A stretch of DNA of 27,955 nt. It comes from a virus. The notes below the pieces were generated by a model, which worked only from the letters and a program-made list of their open reading frames with translations, had not been told where the DNA came from and made no database searches. The DNA is taken from the IMG/VR virus record IMGVR_UViG_3300030104_003918, positions 1 through 27,955 of that record, one strand, 5' to 3'. Position 1 is the stretch's first letter, and each line of letters begins with the position of its first letter. Positions 16,364 through 22,599 of the stretch are shown here, piece by piece. The translations under genes and the position numbers were made by a program.

Positions 16364-16399
16364 CCACAAGACCGGAGTCCTGTGGTAGCCGGTTTTTTT
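16364..16399. terminator. Competing hairpins and T7 run
   Basis: Two exclusive folds share bases. One pairs CCACA (16364-16368) with TGTGG (16381-16385), with GAC/GTC inside and a CGGA loop. The other pairs ACCGG (16371-16375) with CCGGT (16389-16393), followed by T7 (16393-16399) on the plus strand. It sits between two minus-strand genes, so it may block antisense reading from the left or act as a processing hairpin in the minus mRNA. Confidence 0.35.
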
Positions 16400-16754
16400 A
16401 GGCGTAGTCGTCGTGCCTAATGTTCCTATCCTTACACATTTGTTTAGCCCCATATTCATCTAAGAAATCTGGGATTTCTGTTATAGCGATGTCGTCGGGA
16501 AATATAGGTAGTTTGTCTACCCAAACCCAATCGAAATGAGGTGGAGCTGTCTTAACACAATCATTACAGACGTAATTGAAAATCAATTCACCTGTATCTT
16601 CATCTGTTGATACAGTTCTATGTGTTGGAAGCGGAAACATATTTATCAAACCAGAACCTTGTCCTTGACAGACAAGGCAACCTGTTTCATATGTGTCTCC
16701 ACCCGTGGCTGACTTTTGTATATAGATACTTACTCTTTTGCGTGCTTCGTTCAT
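16398..16754 (-). CDS. Zinc-binding protein, 118 residues
   Basis: Begins MNEARKRVSIYIQKSATGGD. CLVCQGQGSG at about 26-35 and VCNDCVKTAPPHFDWVWVD at about 62-80 supply two CxxC pairs for one zinc. The CxxCxGxG part recalls DnaJ-type zinc repeats, but only one is present. A TATA box at 16811-16819 predicts a leader of about 35 bases. First gene of its operon; function unknown. Confidence 0.55.
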   Translation of the reverse strand: MNEARKRVSIYIQKSATGGDTYETGCLVCQGQGSGLINMFPLPTHRTVSTDEDTGELIFNYVCNDCVKTAPPHFDWVWVDKLPIFPDDIAITEIPDFLDEYGAKQMCKDRNIRHDDYA

Positions 16755-16810
16755 ATTTCATAACCTGATTAAGATTCAAAGCCTTAACCAGAAATCGAGA
16801 GACGAGGCAT

Positions 16811-16819
16811 CTATATATA
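16811..16819 (-). promoter_or_regulatory. TATA box for the 16754 gene
   Basis: Minus strand TATATATAG; predicted start near 16789, about 35 bases before ATG 16754. Confidence 0.5.
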
Positions 16820-16830
16820 CTTGGTGGTGA

Positions 16831-17017
16831 CAATTAGGCTGATTGACAATTCACCAATTAGGTTATTAGACAATTAGGTTTTTTGGTTAAAAGGCGAAAA
16901 GCCTAAATGTATTTTAGACAATATGGATATTAGGATTTTAGGGTTTTAGGTTTTTTGGTTATTAGTTTTTTTAGGATGTTTGGGGTTTTAGGATATTAGG
17001 TTTTTGGGTTTTTAGGA
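16831..17017 (+). repeat. G/T-rich degenerate repeat tract
   Basis: Dense copies of TTAGG-type units with almost no C on the plus strand. CAATTAGG occurs at 16831, 16855 and 16871. The 17-base TTTAGGTTTTTTGGTTA recurs with one difference at 16873-16889 and 16945-16961. GGATATTAGG occurs at 16925 and 16991. A small hairpin AGGC/GCCT lies at 16892-16904, and TAACAAC/GTTGTTA (17018-17036) follows. Related units occur at 19787-19930. Origin, packaging or regulatory use is possible. The rest of the gap to 17274 holds extra TATA-like tracts but no gene. Confidence 0.5.
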
Positions 17018-17274
17018 TAACAACTTGAGGTTGTTAACCTATGGTAAAAATTGGCAGGGAACGCTGTTTTTTGGGCTTGAGATTCATTTGTATACAATCA
17101 TAAGGAGGATATATACACCATATGTCAGAATGCTTTAAAATGGATTTGGCCATTTAGTATATATATTCCTTTTATATAGGCAATCCTTTAAATTTCGATT
17201 TTTTGACCGGTGCTCTTATAAACCCCATTTTAGAGCAATTTCTGTAGAAGGGGGTATTTAAAGAAGGCGTAAAC

Positions 17275-17283
17275 TATATATAG
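17275..17283 (+). promoter_or_regulatory. TATA box for the 17306 gene
   Basis: TATATATAG, 31 bases before ATG 17306; leaderless start. Confidence 0.65.
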
Positions 17284-17305
17284 ACCACCCGCCATTAGGG
17301 AAACC

Positions 17306-17638
17306 ATGAACGAAATCGTAATCCCCCGAAACGGTCAACCAATTTGTTCAAATCGCAAATGCGGTATTGATATGAATATGGGTGGCCCTTTAGGATTTAT
17401 GCCTCGCCGACTTTCCGAAAAGTTGCTTTACAAAGATGACAAAGGAATATTTCAAATGAAGTATGAATGTCAGGAATGTAAAACCAAATATCAAAAGGAA
17501 TTATATGACCAATCCAATCCTTGTTTTATTTGTAAGAAACCTAAAAATAGTGACAAGCCAATGAGATGTGATAATTGTTATCCAGATGCGGATTTGATTA
17601 CTACAGAGGATTGGAGAAAATGGAGGAACTCTAAATGA
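17306..17638 (+). CDS. Zinc-ribbon protein with three Cys pairs or more
   Basis: 110 residues. CSNRKCGIDMN near residue 14, CQECKTKYQ near 55, CFICKKPKN near 73 and CDNCYPDAD near 88 supply eight Cys, enough for two zinc sites. It starts without a leader 31 bases after the TATA box. The stop overlaps the next gene (ATGA). Probably nucleic-acid or protein binding; no family named. Confidence 0.6.
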   Translation: MNEIVIPRNGQPICSNRKCGIDMNMGGPLGFMPRRLSEKLLYKDDKGIFQMKYECQECKTKYQKELYDQSNPCFICKKPKNSDKPMRCDNCYPDADLITTEDWRKWRNSK

Positions 17639-17811
17639 GTTTAACTGGAGCTGGTAATTGGTGGGATAAAAAAGATAAATATTCTCGTTGTCCTAAGTGC
17701 GACAAGAAAGGATTCTATAGCACAAGTCTGGTAGATAAAAATGGCCAGATACACAAGTGGGATTCCTGTATGTTTTGTAAGGAAACCGTGCTCAAATACA
17801 ATAGGACATAG
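17635..17811 (+). CDS. Zinc-ribbon mini-protein
   Basis: 58 residues: RCPKCDKKGFYSTSLVDKNG, then WDSCMFCKETVLKY. Two CxxC knuckles 26 residues apart make a classic zinc ribbon. It overlaps the upstream stop (ATGA) and ends just before the next promoter. Function unknown. Confidence 0.6.
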   Translation: MSLTGAGNWWDKKDKYSRCPKCDKKGFYSTSLVDKNGQIHKWDSCMFCKETVLKYNRT

Positions 17812-17813
17812 GT

Positions 17814-17822
17814 TTTATATAG
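17814..17822 (+). promoter_or_regulatory. TATA box for the 17844 operon
   Basis: TTTATATAG followed by ACC, 30 bases before ATG 17844; leaderless start. Confidence 0.65.
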
Positions 17823-17843
17823 ACCTATATACTTGGGTAAATT

Positions 17844-17972
17844 ATGAACGAGCAACAACAAATCGTTAAGCCTGCTAACGCCCATCCTTTGGGCTGTGAC
17901 TGTCGCAACTGTATTTCTTATCAGTTGGACCTTATGGAAGTATTAAGAGTGGAGTTTGATTTTAATGGATAG
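17844..17972 (+). CDS. 42-residue Cys-rich protein
   Basis: MNEQQQIVKPANAHPLGCDC and then RNCISYQLDLMEVLRVEF. His14, Cys18, Cys20 and Cys23 could bind zinc. Leaderless start 30 bases after the TATA box. Its last codons contain GGAG for the next gene, which it overlaps by 8 bases. Confidence 0.5.
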   Translation: MNEQQQIVKPANAHPLGCDCRNCISYQLDLMEVLRVEFDFNG

Positions 17973-18456
17973 ACCATATTTGCCAGCGGGCGATTATATT
18001 ATTTCAGACCCTTGTTATGTATTCTCGGATGATGACTATGATAGACTATTAGAACAGACAGGATTCTTTGGTCTATATAATCGAGATGGAACTATGAATA
18101 AGAGTCGTAATGATATGGGCGGAATGTTTGTATTAGGATGGGATAGAGAACAAAGAAAGCAACCTTTTGCCTGTTTCTCTACATGGATGGGTGATGGTGG
18201 TTATAGAGGAACTGATAATAACACTTATAGCGTCGATGCAGGTATGATAGCCTGTATTCCTTTAGCTCTTTGTGATTCAGAACAGTTAAAGCACGGATTA
18301 GGAGAACATTATCATGCACATACTTTCGACAAGGATTTTATTTGCGAATCTTACGATGGGACTTTATCCTTTGGTAGGTTATCTATATACACCAATAATG
18401 ACCCAGACGAGCCATGTGAGTGGTGTGATGAATTAGAAGATGAGTGTGAGTGTTAA
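17965..18456 (+). CDS. Phage protein with DPCYV signature
   Basis: 163 residues from ATG 17965, which follows GGAG by about 10 bases. LPAGDYIISDPCYVFSDDDY, then FACFSTWMGDGGYRGTDNNT and YSVDAGMIACIPLAL match a protein type often seen in phages (xYxIGDPCYV ... GDGxY ... VDAGxIG). Its role is not known. The C-terminus adds CEWCDELEDECEC, a possible metal site. Second gene of its operon; its stop overlaps the next ATG (TAATG). Confidence 0.6.
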   Translation: MDRPYLPAGDYIISDPCYVFSDDDYDRLLEQTGFFGLYNRDGTMNKSRNDMGGMFVLGWDREQRKQPFACFSTWMGDGGYRGTDNNTYSVDAGMIACIPLALCDSEQLKHGLGEHYHAHTFDKDFICESYDGTLSFGRLSIYTNNDPDEPCEWCDELEDECEC

Positions 18457-18560
18457 TGGGCAAAATGAGTGAATTAGACGCGTTTCTAAGGTGTGAATGT
18501 GGTAATGCCTATGTTTTCCTTGAGGAGAGTGGAAAGGTCTGTTTGAGGTGTGAAGAATGA
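18456..18560 (+). CDS. 34-residue zinc ribbon
   Basis: MGKMSELDAFLRCECGNAYV, then VCLRCEE. CxC and CxxC 14 residues apart. Overlaps on both sides (TAATG, ATGA). Function unknown. Confidence 0.5.
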   Translation: MGKMSELDAFLRCECGNAYVFLEESGKVCLRCEE

Positions 18561-18820
18561 AAGTCTATGATGAATTGCCTCCTGCTAATCTTTTTACTGA
18601 AAAGAAAAACCGTAGTGTTCCAGTTTTAGAGGGTTGGTTAGAAAAGATGGATAAGTTAGATTCAGGGAAATGGCTACTTTGTAAAACATGGCCCCTCTCA
18701 TCAAAAACTTCAGCTTATACTATTGCAACTAGATATAGGAAACTATATCCCGATTATGAGTTTGCTAATAGAAGAATATCTGAGAATGAAGTTGCATTAT
18801 TTGGGAGGAGAAAACATTAG
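18557..18820 (+). CDS. 87-residue protein, unknown
   Basis: MKVYDELPPANLFTEKKNRS, then KWLLCKTWPLSSKTSAYTIA and ATRYRKLYPDYEFANRR. Alpha/beta, basic. The middle suggests a small helix-turn-helix-like element (SAYTIATRYRKLYP), but this is weak. Last gene of its operon; the next promoter follows at once. Confidence 0.5.
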   Translation: MKVYDELPPANLFTEKKNRSVPVLEGWLEKMDKLDSGKWLLCKTWPLSSKTSAYTIATRYRKLYPDYEFANRRISENEVALFGRRKH

Positions 18821-18829
18821 AACACAATC

Positions 18830-18838
18830 CTTATATAG
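18830..18838 (+). promoter_or_regulatory. TATA box for the 18859 operon
   Basis: CTTATATAG followed by ACC, 29 bases before ATG 18859; leaderless start. Confidence 0.6.
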
Positions 18839-18858
18839 ACCTATGGTTATGGTAAATT

Positions 18859-19056
18859 ATGAGAAACACGGAACAACCCCAAATGGCCCAATATAATTGG
18901 AGGACCAGCGGGGCTGTGTCTATCATGACAAAGGAGAAAACAAATATGAACAACACAGAATTAGAATTTGGAATATGCGAAATGACAGAGTGCAACTCTT
19001 CGGAGTTTGGGACATGGCTATCAAATGGCCTATGTGAAAAATGTAGAGGTCAATAA
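18859..19056 (+). CDS. 65-residue zinc-binding protein
   Basis: Start chosen by TATA spacing. An internal ATG at 18946, after AAGGAGA, could give a 36-residue form. CEMTECNSSEFGTWLSNGLC followed by EKCRGQ supplies four Cys (CxxxxC and CxxC). First gene of a three-gene operon. Confidence 0.5.
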   Translation: MRNTEQPQMAQYNWRTSGAVSIMTKEKTNMNNTELEFGICEMTECNSSEFGTWLSNGLCEKCRGQ

Positions 19057-19058
19057 TA

Positions 19059-19355
19059 ATGACAAAAAATATGTTAACAGGAAAAGCAATGTATACTCAC
19101 AGAATGAGAGTGTATGATGACGATGGTAATTTCATTAGAGATGGTCGAACAGTCGACCCATCTATGGATGATTATGACAGGGCCGTTTCTATTGGTGACA
19201 GGATGGAACGTAGATACGGTGGAACGCATTGTAGGTGGTATAAAGGCAATAAGCTAGTTGCAGTATACCTAAGCGAGTTTGGCACAGTATATGGCCCAGA
19301 ATCAATCGCAAAAGGCCGTCACCCTTCTACCAATTATGTCGGAGGTCAAAAATGA
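19059..19355 (+). CDS. 98-residue basic protein, unknown
   Basis: Starts 2 bases after the upstream stop, with GAGGT before the ATG. MYTHRMRVYDDDGNFIRDGR, then DRMERRYGGTHCRWYKGNKL and VAVYLSEFGTVYG suggest a small alpha/beta fold. The stop overlaps the next ATG. No family recognised. Confidence 0.5.
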   Translation: MTKNMLTGKAMYTHRMRVYDDDGNFIRDGRTVDPSMDDYDRAVSIGDRMERRYGGTHCRWYKGNKLVAVYLSEFGTVYGPESIAKGRHPSTNYVGGQK

Positions 19356-19552
19356 AACAACATTTAGTAGAACCACTTCCAGAAGACATCGCGACAAGAA
19401 TAAAACTAGTAAAAGACATAATAATAGATTTAGCAGATAGTTTAGAAACAGAAAGAGACCTATGGAATGCATGGAAGGAATGCAATCAATCTATGAGTTA
19501 TCTAAATGCTAAACATACAATCGCACAAACTAAGGAGGAATATATAGACTAA
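19352..19552 (+). CDS. 66-residue helical protein
   Basis: MKQHLVEPLPEDIATRIKLV, then IIIDLADSLETERDLWNAWK. Probably a helical hairpin. Its last codons overlap a TATA-like box (19539-19547) that faces candidate RNA 3. Confidence 0.5.
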   Translation: MKQHLVEPLPEDIATRIKLVKDIIIDLADSLETERDLWNAWKECNQSMSYLNAKHTIAQTKEEYID

Positions 19553-19568
19553 TAATATTAGGTAATTA

Positions 19569-19756
19569 GGATACATTATACATCAATGTGTTCGTTCTAG
19601 TCCCTCGCGCAGGCGCGTAGGATGGCGGAGGGTCGTAAGACCTAATGATGCTAATCTTATGCTATAGTAGTTATTCTACTTGTCGCAGGTTAGATTTGGA
19701 ACGTCGGAACCCTAACCGGAGGGGGTATATATACCTTTCGGTGATGGGTTTTTTTT
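19569..19756 (+). ncRNA. Candidate structured RNA 3 (tandem hairpins)
   Basis: No protein frame. Hairpins in order are CCCTC/GAGGG (19602-19606, 19628-19632) with a CGCG stem inside; CGTAAGA/TCTTATG (19634-19640, 19655-19661, one G-U pair); AGTAG/CTACT (19666-19670, 19676-19680); and GGTTAG/CTAACC (19688-19693, 19712-19717). GAGGG at 19719-19723 can replace the first GAGGG and close the whole set. An AATATATAGAC box at 19539 predicts a start near 19569, and T8 at 19749-19756 would end the RNA. A palindromic GGTATATATACC (19724-19735) could also be a minus promoter. Confidence 0.45.
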
Positions 19757-19786
19757 GATTTTCGCAAGGGTTAAATATCTATCTAT

Positions 19787-19930
19787 CCCCCATTTAGGCA
19801 AACCTCCTAATTACCCATTTGGGTATTTGGGTAATTACCCATTTAGGGGCAAACCCTAACTGACAATTAGGGGGAATCCCCAATTAGGGGCAACAACCTA
19901 AAACCCTAATAGGTTTTTAGGGGGTGATTT
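19787..19930 (+). repeat. Palindrome and iteron-like cluster
   Basis: AATTACCCATTT repeats at 19809-19820 and 19833-19844. AATTACCCA (19809-19817) pairs with TGGGTAATT (19828-19836). GGGTAATTACCC (19829-19840) is a perfect palindrome. CCCATTTAGG starts at 19789 and 19838, each followed by CAAAC. CAATTAGGGG starts at 19864 and 19881, with GGGG/CCCC pairing between them. CAATTAGG is shared with the tract at 16831-17017. This looks like a protein-binding iteron array, origin or operator. Between 19931 and 20070 only a TATA-like GCATATAAA and a GGCC/GGCC hairpin were seen. Confidence 0.5.
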
Positions 19931-20077
19931 GCGACCTAGTCCCAAGCCCTTAAGCGGGAGTGCATATAAAGGTTGTGGCCTAATTATTTGGCCTCTAAAA
20001 AAGGGTAAGCGGGATTCCAAAAGGCTCCAGAAAAAAGCCCATTTTAGGAATTTAAGCACAAAATAACAACACGCCTA

Positions 20078-20085
20078 TTATATAC
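20078..20085 (+). promoter_or_regulatory. TATA box for the 20106 operon
   Basis: TTATATAC, 28 bases before ATG 20106; leaderless start. Confidence 0.6.
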
Positions 20086-20105
20086 ACCTTTACAACTACC
20101 TAATC

Positions 20106-20276
20106 ATGAGCGAACAAATACGAACCTCAAAAGACGGCCAGCAATACGAATTGGTAAACGGAATGAATTTCCCGGTTCACTATTGCAGAACTTGTGCATT
20201 GAAAATGCATGAAGCTAACAAGGGCTACGGCTACCGCTGTGCGCCTTGTCATGTTAAAGCTGAGGGGTGGGCATAA
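20106..20276 (+). CDS. 56-residue zinc ribbon
   Basis: MSEQIRTSKDGQQYELVNGM, then HYCRTCALKMHEA and YRCAPCHVKAEGWA. CxxC plus CxxC, with His after the last Cys. Leaderless start from its own TATA box; stop overlaps the next ATG (TAATG). Function unknown. Confidence 0.6.
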   Translation: MSEQIRTSKDGQQYELVNGMNFPVHYCRTCALKMHEANKGYGYRCAPCHVKAEGWA

Positions 20277-20482
20277 TGGAAGGCTATAATGGATGGGCTA
20301 ACCGCGAAACGTGGTTAGTCAATCTCTGGTTTAATCCTGAGACCCTTGAAGATGTAGAATACATTAAAATGCATTTAGAAGACGTTTATTATGAGTCAGA
20401 GACCTTTAAAGGGTTCTGGCAAGACATGATAAGCTATACATCTATAGATTGGGAAGAAATAAGAAACTCAATAGAAGAATAA
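20276..20482 (+). CDS. Small phage protein with NRETWxVxLW motif
   Basis: 68 residues from ATG 20276; a GTG nine bases earlier is less likely. GYNGWANRETWLVNLWFNPE matches a small protein common in tailed phages and haloviruses (NxxTWNVxLWxxN; I associate it with DUF7249, not checked). The rest is acidic and helical. Role unknown. A hairpin follows the stop. Confidence 0.6.
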   Translation: MEGYNGWANRETWLVNLWFNPETLEDVEYIKMHLEDVYYESETFKGFWQDMISYTSIDWEEIRNSIEE

Positions 20483-20498
20483 TCGCAAAAAAGGCTAT

Positions 20499-20520
20499 CT
20501 CCCCACTTTATGTGGAGGGG
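20499..20520 (+). terminator. Hairpin after the 20276 gene
   Basis: CTCCCCAC and GTGGAGGGG pair over eight positions with one bulged A and a five-base loop (TTTAT). It lies 17 bases after the stop. No T-run follows directly, so its strength is uncertain. Confidence 0.4.
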
Positions 20521-20580
20521 TAGTCCATGGTCCCGCAAGGGTAGGTAATCTATAAATTTTTTATAAATTTGAACGGTAAG

Positions 20581-20589
20581 TATATATAG
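20581..20589 (+). promoter_or_regulatory. TATA box of the terminase operon
   Basis: TATATATAG, 30 bases before ATG 20611; leaderless start. Two copies of TATAAATTT (20551, 20562) lie upstream. Confidence 0.65.
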
Positions 20590-20592
20590 CCC

Positions 20593-20607
20593 TATACATG
20601 ATGTATA
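20593..20607 (+). promoter_or_regulatory. Possible operator dyad
   Basis: TATACATGATGTATA is a perfect 7-bp dyad with one central base, placed between the TATA box and the start codon. A protein bound there could block the terminase operon. Confidence 0.4.
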
Positions 20608-20610
20608 TAC

Positions 20611-20982
20611 ATGGTATGGTCAACGACTAAGGAGCGTCCTAAGAGATATTTGATTTCGGCAGGTCGTGATAGATTGCGAGAGAGGGTCATGGAGAACATG
20701 TGGCGTATAGTTACGTTAGAGGGTTCTTCGATGGCGGATGAGATATGGGATGCGTTATTTATGCATGTAGAGCGTCACAAGGATATGCTTGAATTAGATG
20801 TTCAGGAGGATGATGGTGGTGATGGTAGGATACACATGGAGCGAGATGATGATTTTGAGGATACGGTAATAAATGAGTCCCATGCTGCTAGGGAAGAGGT
20901 AGTAGGAGAGATATTAGATGCGGAGCGTAGAGTCGAACAACGAATGGCGACTAGCGATATGTTTAGAAATAAGGTGCGCTAA
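20611..20982 (+). CDS. Acidic protein leading the terminase operon
   Basis: 123 residues. The N-terminus is basic (STTKERPKRYLISAGRDRLR), followed by a helix (MENMWRIVTLEGSSMADEIW) and a very acidic middle (LDVQEDDGGDGRIHMERDDD). Leaderless start, stop overlapping the TerS ATG (TAATG). It may work with the small terminase or regulate packaging; no family recognised. Confidence 0.5.
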   Translation: MVWSTTKERPKRYLISAGRDRLRERVMENMWRIVTLEGSSMADEIWDALFMHVERHKDMLELDVQEDDGGDGRIHMERDDDFEDTVINESHAAREEVVGEILDAERRVEQRMATSDMFRNKVR

Positions 20983-21497
20983 TGAGCGAAGGAAAAGTGG
21001 GCCGCCCGAATACATATAGTTTAGCGGATAAGCAGGAGGCTTTTGGCATGTATCTTAATGGTATGACGTTTAAGGCTATAGCGGAGGAGTTAAACAATAG
21101 GTATGACTGGAATTTGAGTATGCGTACGATACAGAAGTGGGCAGCTAAGATGGGTTGGAAGGAAGAGTTGAAGAGTGTGGAGCATGAGTTAGTTGAGGAG
21201 GTAAAGAAGACAGTAGTGAAGGACATGGGTTCTCGTATGGCAGAGGTTGAAGAGGTAAGGCAGGAATTTTTGGGCCGCCTCCGGCAGGGGGAAGCAGAGA
21301 TACGCGGGCATGAGTTTGCTAAGATGACAGAGATGTTGAACCAGATGGGGGACATACAGAAGGAGAAGGACGAGCTTGTGGAGCATATTAACGAGTGTAT
21401 ACAGCAGGCGTTAGAGGCGACGGACATAAGCAGGGCTAAGAAGCAGCATTTTTTGCGGACATATATTGCGTTGTTGCGAGGTGATTTAGATGAGTAA
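20982..21497 (+). CDS. Terminase small subunit (TerS-like)
   Basis: 171 residues. An N-terminal helix-turn-helix (YSLADKQEAFGMYLNGMTFK, AIAEELNNRYDWNLSMRTIQ, then KWAAKMGWKE) is followed by a long coiled coil at about 65-150 (VEHELVEEVKKTVVKDMGSR, IQKEKDELVEHINECIQQAL). This layout is that of small terminases, which recognise viral DNA and feed it to the motor. It is 2.2 kb before the large subunit in the same operon. Could also be another HTH protein. Confidence 0.6.
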   Translation: MSEGKVGRPNTYSLADKQEAFGMYLNGMTFKAIAEELNNRYDWNLSMRTIQKWAAKMGWKEELKSVEHELVEEVKKTVVKDMGSRMAEVEEVRQEFLGRLRQGEAEIRGHEFAKMTEMLNQMGDIQKEKDELVEHINECIQQALEATDISRAKKQHFLRTYIALLRGDLDE

Positions 21498-21744
21498 GCG
21501 AAATGGTTTGAGTAGTGGGCATATTGCGGGTAAGAGAAAGCATACGTTTACAAAAAAAGACTTGGAGCGAGAAATCAGGTATATGGACATACGCAAGTAT
21601 TGTTTACAGAAGATGAACAACACACAAGAGTTTAGAGAGAAGGATTGGACGATGACAGATTACAATACTCGGATTTACATGCAGGGAATATTTGATGCGT
21701 GTGAGGATGTGTTAGGTTGGTGTGAGGGTAGAATAGACCAATGA
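21490..21744 (+). CDS. 84-residue protein, unknown
   Basis: A basic start (MSKRNGLSSGHIAGKRKHTF) is followed by a helical part (TKKDLEREIRYMDIRKYCLQ, YMQGIFDACEDVLGWCEGRI). GAGGTGA precedes the ATG. Overlaps of 8 bases upstream and 4 downstream fix it in the operon. No family recognised. Confidence 0.5.
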   Translation: MSKRNGLSSGHIAGKRKHTFTKKDLEREIRYMDIRKYCLQKMNNTQEFREKDWTMTDYNTRIYMQGIFDACEDVLGWCEGRIDQ

Positions 21745-21941
21745 GTGCAACGAGTGAGGATGTATGGATAGTTGTTTTGCATGAGATGATGATGCACATC
21801 CAGAAGTTTGTAGATGACAATCCGATGGAGTATAAGGGCAAGGAGAAAAAGGCATATACGACAGCGTTGGGTATGGTAAGTGTTCTTTGTAAAAACATGA
21901 TAGAGGACATATCGGAGGAGAAGTCACATGAGCACCTATAA
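21741..21941 (+). CDS. 66-residue helical protein
   Basis: MSATSEDVWIVVLHEMMMHI, then KAYTTALGMVSVLCKNMIED. Two helices, Met-rich. ATGA overlap upstream; the next start lies 14 bases inside. No family recognised. Confidence 0.45.
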   Translation: MSATSEDVWIVVLHEMMMHIQKFVDDNPMEYKGKEKKAYTTALGMVSVLCKNMIEDISEEKSHEHL

Positions 21942-22092
21942 GTGTAATATGTGTGACAATATAGGATTGCGTCAGTTGTGTCGGGAGCACAAGGTGTTTC
22001 ATGGTCATGGTATGGTGCATATAGACAAGATATACAAGCAGGACAGTAATGCTTGGTGGTTGTGTAATAAATGCTCTGAGAGGGAGCAGTAA
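21928..22092 (+). CDS. 54-residue zinc-finger protein
   Basis: YKCNMCDNIGLRQLCREHKV, then HGHGMVHIDKIY and WWLCNKCSEREQ. CxxC, CxxH and CxxC motifs could hold one or two zinc ions. GGAGGAG lies 8 bases before the ATG. Stop overlaps the next ATG (TAATG). Confidence 0.55.
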   Translation: MSTYKCNMCDNIGLRQLCREHKVFHGHGMVHIDKIYKQDSNAWWLCNKCSEREQ

Positions 22093-22181
22093 TGTGGCGT
22101 TGCAAGGTATGTGGTTATCCGATGAGTACGGTGGAGTATGAGTCTACTAATGGATTTTGTATGGAGTGTCGCTATGAATGA
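22092..22181 (+). CDS. 29-residue zinc ribbon
   Basis: MWRCKVCGYPMSTVEYESTN and then GFCMECRYE. Two CxxC knuckles, so a minimal zinc ribbon. The overlap upstream (TAATG) and the 8-base overlap downstream support expression. Confidence 0.5.
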   Translation: MWRCKVCGYPMSTVEYESTNGFCMECRYE

Positions 22182-22299
22182 TTATGTAGCGGCATTGTTG
22201 ATAGGATTTTCGTTTATTGTAGGATTCTGGGTAGGAGTAGATTGGTATCGTAGAAAGATAATAGAGGAGGCTATTGTTGAGAAAAAGGCACGCACCTAG
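22174..22299 (+). CDS. 41-residue single-span membrane protein
   Basis: MNDYVAALLIGFSFIVGFWV is a hydrophobic helix of about 20 residues, followed by a charged tail (WYRRKIIEEAIVEKKAR). GGAGTG inside the upstream gene serves as ribosome site. Topology resembles small phage spanins or holin helpers, but function is unknown. Confidence 0.5.
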   Translation: MNDYVAALLIGFSFIVGFWVGVDWYRRKIIEEAIVEKKART

Positions 22300-22417
22300 T
22301 CAGGTAGCTCACATGACTATGTGTGGACATGAGGCAACGCCTTGGGAGTATGCAAAGATGAAGACGAGAGATGAAAAATACATAAATTGTAAGAAATGTA
22401 AGGAGTTATTAAAATGA
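22277..22417 (+). CDS. 46-residue zinc-binding protein
   Basis: Start read as TTG 22277 because AGGAGG ends 6 bases before it; an ATG at 22313 would give 34 residues. RHAPSQVAHMTMCGHEATPW and later CKKCKELLK give C, H and CxxC ligands. Overlaps the next gene (ATGA). Confidence 0.45.
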   Translation: MRKRHAPSQVAHMTMCGHEATPWEYAKMKTRDEKYINCKKCKELLK

Positions 22418-22599
22418 AATGGAAATTTAGTTGTTTTGTATGTGGTGAGACATGGCAGCAGGAGCATAGAGATTTACATAAGGATGATTTTATTTTCAGT
22501 AAAAAGAAGGAGGGTCGTCCTATGTTAGATTGTTATCGTTGTAAGATAGACCAGATATATACACCAATAATGGGGGATTTAGTTGGAAATCGTTCATAA
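22414..22599 (+). CDS. 61-residue zinc ribbon
   Basis: MKWKFSCFVCGETWQQEHRD, then MLDCYRCKIDQIY. CxxC plus CxxC about 30 residues apart. AAGGAG precedes the ATG, which overlaps the upstream stop. Function unknown. Confidence 0.55.
   Translation: MKWKFSCFVCGETWQQEHRDLHKDDFIFSKKKEGRPMLDCYRCKIDQIYTPIMGDLVGNRS

Noticed and set aside
17102-17156. 11-codon frame after AAGGAGG at 17102
   Set aside because: A good ribosome site precedes it, but the peptide is only 11 residues and nothing links it to other genes; the site overlaps a TATA-like box.
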